Source: an uncultured Peptococcaceae bacterium (GTDB lineage Bacteria > Bacillota > Peptococcia > Peptococcales > Peptococcaceae). From it: a DNA stretch of 16,849 nucleotides. The position numbers and the translations under genes were made by a program. The stretch spans positions 1 through 16,849 of the forward strand of contig CABQBF010000048.1 of NCBI GenBank assembly GCA_902462325.1, in the 5' to 3' direction. The notes under the pieces were generated by a model that worked only from the letters and a program-made list of their open reading frames with translations, did not search any database and was not told the origin of the DNA. Shown piece by piece: positions 14,747-16,849 of this stretch. Numbering within the stretch: position 1 is the first letter of the stretch; each line of letters opens with the position of its first letter.

Positions 14747-15202
14747 GTGTCCAAAGAAAGAAACGCCACCCAGAAAAAGAAACAGCAAAAAGAATTACAG
14801 CAGCAAAAGCAGCAGGAGAAAGAAGCCAAAAAAGCCAAACTCACACGGATTGGTCTGATTATCGCTGTGGTGCTGGCCGTTGTCATTTTTATCAAATTCC
14901 GGCCCTATATCGGCTATTATGTAGCCTTGCTGGCCATTCCTTATGGCGCCTACGGTCTGTTTGTCCCCTATAAAAGCGCCAAACAATGCGCCATTCCCGG
15001 CTACGCCATGACCTACTCCCGTCAACTGGGAACGCTGCTTGTTTCGCTGGGCGTATTAGGCTTCTTCTACAGTAGTCTGTTTCCCAATATGCAGGAGAAC
15101 CGTCTCTTCCTCGTCGCATTATTACTGTATATGGTGCTGTTCTACTTTTGCCTGTCGGTCATCAACAAGCGTTATATCAAAAAACCCGATAACGAAGAAT
15201 AA
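14747..15202 (+). CDS. Small membrane protein with Lys/Gln-rich N-terminus
   Basis: The 151-aa protein is not assigned to a family. Residues 1-32 are almost only Lys, Gln, Glu and Ala (KKKQQKELQQQKQQEKEAKK), probably a short helical or coiled-coil cytoplasmic stretch. Four membrane segments follow at about 33-50, 54-73, 92-112 and 119-138, and the end is charged. The start is GTG 14747 with AAAGGAG 9 nt upstream; it lies 20 bp after the sirtuin stop and shares its terminator, so the two are probably one transcript. Whether they act together is unknown. Confidence 0.85.
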   Translation: MSKERNATQKKKQQKELQQQKQQEKEAKKAKLTRIGLIIAVVLAVVIFIKFRPYIGYYVALLAIPYGAYGLFVPYKSAKQCAIPGYAMTYSRQLGTLLVSLGVLGFFYSSLFPNMQENRLFLVALLLYMVLFYFCLSVINKRYIKKPDNEE

Positions 15203-15211
15203 GCATAAGGG

Positions 15212-15239
15212 ACTGCCTGTACAATCAGGCAGTTTTTTT
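15212..15239 (+). terminator. Intrinsic terminator after the sirtuin/membrane-protein pair
   Basis: ACTGCCTG (15212-15219) pairs with CAGGCAGT (15226-15233) around a 6-nt loop, followed by a run of seven T. Confidence 0.95.
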
Positions 15240-15440
15240 ATTTTATTTTTTTTGCTACTCTTTGCGATTTTATTTGCTACTCTTTGCCCTATCCCTCCGT
15301 GGCTTCGGACAGTTCCTTGCTTGTGCAGCTTTGCTGAACTGACGTTCATCACGCTTTGCACAAGCTACGTCACAGTCCGCCCCAAGTCGGAATTTGGGCA
15401 AAGGTAGCGGGGATTCTAAAACCATAGAAGGGCAGCAAGT
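15239..15440 (+). repeat. Dispersed modular repeat, copy 4 (most complete)
   Basis: Two T-rich units (TTTTTTTTGCTACTCTTTGC and TATTTGCTACTCTTTGC) precede CCCTATCCCTCCGTGGCTTC at 15287. Three nested stems follow: CGGAC/GTCCG (15306-15310 with 15375-15379), GCTTGTGCA/TGCACAAGC (15319-15327 with 15357-15365) and TGAAC/GTTCA around a TGAC loop (15335-15348). The right module with AAGTCGGAATTTGGGCAAAG runs to about 15427. Confidence 0.85.
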
Positions 15441-15470
15441 GCTCTGATTGTCATCCTGCGCGCCCATCTT

Positions 15471-15547
15471 TGTCATCCTGAGCGGAGCGAAGGACCTTCT
15501 GTCCAGTTCTATCCCTCGGAAGACCCTTCGACAAGCTCAGGGTGACA
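15471..15547. repeat. Imperfect inverted repeat (TGTCATCCTGAGC ... GCTCAGGGTGACA)
   Basis: TGTCATCCTGAGCGGAGCGA on the left and CCCTTCGACAAGCTCAGGGT plus GACA on the right are near-complements, giving a long imperfect hairpin. This wording is familiar as an intergenic repeat found in many unrelated bacterial genomes. A related fragment lies at 141-161. A second CCCTCGGAAGACCCTT occurs at 15559-15574, a direct repeat of 15514-15529. Confidence 0.8.
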
Positions 15548-15587
15548 GTATCGTTCTATCCCTCGGAAGACCCTTGGAAACGGCCCG

Positions 15588-15891
15588 CTGGCCGCAGGCC
15601 AGTAAATTTTTGCTGTTGTTATCCTAAGCGCAGGATTTTTCGTTTCTGGCTAGGCGGCTTTGGAGTTTCTGAGCGACGCGCGCCCGACGCCCTTCTGGTC
15701 GGGTGTAATGGTGCGCAAGGGAGGAAAATTCAAAACAACGACGCCAGAGGCGAAAAAGACCAGCGTAAGTGCAGCTTCTATCCTAAGCGCCCGCCTCTCT
15801 ACCAAAATCTCAGCTGTTTTCCTCCGGTGGCTTCTCTGGCCCGTTTTAATAAATCCTGTACGATTTTTGCTTCATAGGGCAAACGACCTCG
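15588..15891. other. Gene-free stretch of repeat fragments
   Basis: It holds a hairpin CTGGCC-GCA-GGCCAG (15588-15602), the 12-bp direct repeat TATCCTAAGCGC at 15620-15631 and 15779-15790, and between them a hairpin CCCGAC-N9-GTCGGG (15683-15703) that is the reverse complement relative of the hairpin at 8865-8885. Reading frames across it do not look like protein. The 159-bp spacing of the direct repeats could mark a small insertion. Confidence 0.55.
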
Positions 15892-16203
15892 TCAATCCTG
15901 CACCTGCAGCTTGCCGCTGCCTGCTTTGCTTTCCATGCGCATTTCCAGCAATTCCAGCGCGGTAACGAGGGCTTTTAGCTCTCCATTCGTCAAAGTAAAA
16001 TCGGCTGGCTCATTATTCCGTTCCTGTTCTGCATGGTATTGCTCATATTGACGCAGCCGCGTTTGGGCATCATGGATGCGGCAGCGAACTGCCGATGGGG
16101 TGCAGCCTAGCTTCTCCGCAATCTCCCGATAGGTCTTACCTTCTTTCCGCAGCAAATAGGCTTCTCGTTGTTTCTCCGTTAGAATGGACAATTCTTTTTC
16201 CAT
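15892..16203 (-). CDS. Sigma-70 region 4-like helix-turn-helix protein
   Basis: The 103-aa protein carries a sigma-region-4-type HTH at about 8-52 (LTEKQREAYLLRKEGKTYRE followed by IAEKLGCTPSAVRCRIHDA), then an acidic, Glu-rich C-terminal half with a helical ELKALVTALELLEMRME. It has no region 2, so it cannot be a complete sigma factor; it may be a small transcription activator like those of mobile elements. The start is ATG 16203 with AGGAG 9 nt upstream; the frame is open 15 codons further. It is divergent from the small XRE gene and driven by a near-consensus promoter. Its target is unknown. Confidence 0.82.
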   Translation of the reverse strand: MEKELSILTEKQREAYLLRKEGKTYREIAEKLGCTPSAVRCRIHDAQTRLRQYEQYHAEQERNNEPADFTLTNGELKALVTALELLEMRMESKAGSGKLQVQD

Positions 16204-16274
16204 AAAGTATCTCTCCTTCTTGTATGACGGCTTGTTCCTTACTTTCATGCTATCACATAAATGTCGCTTAATTA

Positions 16275-16330
16275 GAGCAAACTCTATTTATATTATATTT
16301 TTGCTCAATATATTAGTCAATCGCTCAATA
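16275..16330. promoter_or_regulatory. Operator-like repeats in the divergent control region
   Basis: GCTCAATA occurs at 16303-16310 and 16323-16330, 20 bp apart (about two helical turns), and an inverted GAGCAA is at 16275-16280. They sit upstream of, inside and downstream of the minus-strand promoter, the usual placement for repressor sites. The divergently encoded XRE protein is the natural candidate to bind them. Confidence 0.55.
16292..16320 (-). promoter_or_regulatory. Near-consensus sigma-A promoter of the sigma-like gene
   Basis: On the minus strand, TTGACT (16320-16315), a 17-nt spacer and a perfect TATAAT (16297-16292). This is the best promoter match in the window. A TATAAT at 16361-16366 may serve the plus-strand XRE gene but lacks a good -35. 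Confidence 0.8.
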
Positions 16331-16404
16331 ACATGTGCAGAAAATAATGAAACAAAAAATTATAATAAGCCTTGTATACTACACGACGAGGAGGGCGAAC
16401 TATC

Positions 16405-16662
16405 ATGAGTAAAGATGTGCAATTCTGCAATCGCGACCGTTTTATCGAATTGGGACTTACGATTGCTGCCCTTCGCAAGATGCAAGGTCTGTCCCAGGAA
16501 CAGCTTGCTGAAAAAGCAAAAATTAGTCGCTCTCATTTAAGCTCCATCGAAGCGCCTAATATTGTGCGGCCCTTTTCTGTGGAGGTACTCTACAATATCG
16601 CCGATGCTTTAGGTGTACGAGCCGGCGATTTATTAAATTCTTCTTTGCCGGAAAGAAAATAA
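16405..16662 (+). CDS. Small XRE-family transcriptional regulator
   Basis: The 85-aa protein is essentially one Cro/C1-type HTH domain (residues 16-74: LTIAALRKMQGLSQEQLAEK, then ISRSHLSSIEAP and VEVLYNIADALGVRAGDLL). It has no sensor or membrane part, so it is a simple DNA-binding repressor or activator. The start is ATG 16405 with AGGAGGG 9 nt upstream; the frame is open 11 codons further back. It is divergent from the sigma-like gene, with repeated GCTCAATA sites between them, an arrangement common in phage-derived and mobile-element switches. No phage or transfer genes are seen nearby, so that origin is only a guess. Confidence 0.92.
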   Translation: MSKDVQFCNRDRFIELGLTIAALRKMQGLSQEQLAEKAKISRSHLSSIEAPNIVRPFSVEVLYNIADALGVRAGDLLNSSLPERK

Positions 16663-16675
16663 TCTGTTTTTGTTA

Positions 16676-16849
16676 TGCTTTGATTTTTTCTTTTTGCTAT
16701 AACTTCGATTTTTTCTACTACTTCTACTTCGGATTTTTTTGCTACCCATTGGATTTTTTTTGCTACCCTTTGCCCTATCCATTTTTTTGCTACCCTTTGC
16801 CCTATCCCTCCGTGGCTTCGGACAATTTTTTGCCTGTCCGTCTTTGTCA
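16676..16849 (+). repeat. Dispersed modular repeat, copy 5 (right end cut by the window)
   Basis: About six T-rich units (such as TTTTTTTGCTACCCTTTGCC) lead into CCCTATCCCTCCGTGGCTTC and the hairpin CGGACA-N10-TGTCCG (16819-16840), then TCTTTGTCA at the window end. From CGGACA on, it differs by one base from copy 2 at 8889-8919; before that it matches copy 4. Confidence 0.85.

Noticed and set aside
15542..15965. Plus-strand frames of about 100 codons across the repeat debris
   Set aside because: They run through hairpins and repeats and into the antisense of the sigma-like gene, without ribosome sites.

Overview
The window looks like a chromosome segment from a low-to-mid GC Firmicute. Shine-Dalgarno sites are strong (GGAGG type), TTG and GTG starts are frequent, promoters are of the sigma-A type, intrinsic terminators are classic, and there is an exact Spo0J/ParB parS palindrome. 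A Negativicutes relative (Acidaminococcaceae-like) is my guess from general feel only; no rRNA or marker gene settles it.

Left part (1-3060): after a partial copy of a dispersed repeat comes a three-gene polar amino-acid ABC importer (lipoprotein, permease, ATPase). A terminator hairpin lies between the lipoprotein and permease genes and another closes the operon. Next (3095-5226, minus strand) is an unusual tightly packed three-gene operon: a membrane-spanning XRE regulator, a polytopic membrane protein, and a membrane-anchored thioredoxin-fold protein fused to a secreted-phospholipase-A2-like domain in which the calcium-binding Asp is replaced by Thr. This is the best candidate for an undescribed system in the window.

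Middle (5340-9630): an AAA+ ATPase/DUF4143 gene is bracketed by two 48-bp direct repeats that are also terminator hairpins. Then come a parS site inside a longer palindrome and a thiM-thiE thiamine salvage operon with a clear promoter but no TPP riboswitch. About 950 bp of non-coding DNA follows, holding two head-to-head copies of the dispersed repeat and, next to the following operon, several nested hairpins.

Right part (9631-16849): an operon for a MacA/MacB-like tripartite exporter (adaptor with a very long acidic coiled coil, FtsX-type permease with a Gly/Met-rich insertion, ATPase) is transcribed leftward. Divergent from it is a sirtuin of the macrodomain-linked (SirTM) type, with Gln in place of the catalytic His, followed by a small membrane protein. 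After another repeat copy and about 450 bp of repeat debris come a divergent pair: a sigma-70-region-4-like protein and a small XRE repressor, sharing a control region with repeated operator-like sequences around a near-consensus promoter. The window ends inside a fourth repeat locus.

The dispersed repeat family (near 1-118, 8750-9330, 15239-15440, 16676-end) has a modular build with nested stems. Its stem sequences differ between copies while pairing is preserved, which suggests a structured, possibly transcribed or mobile, element.
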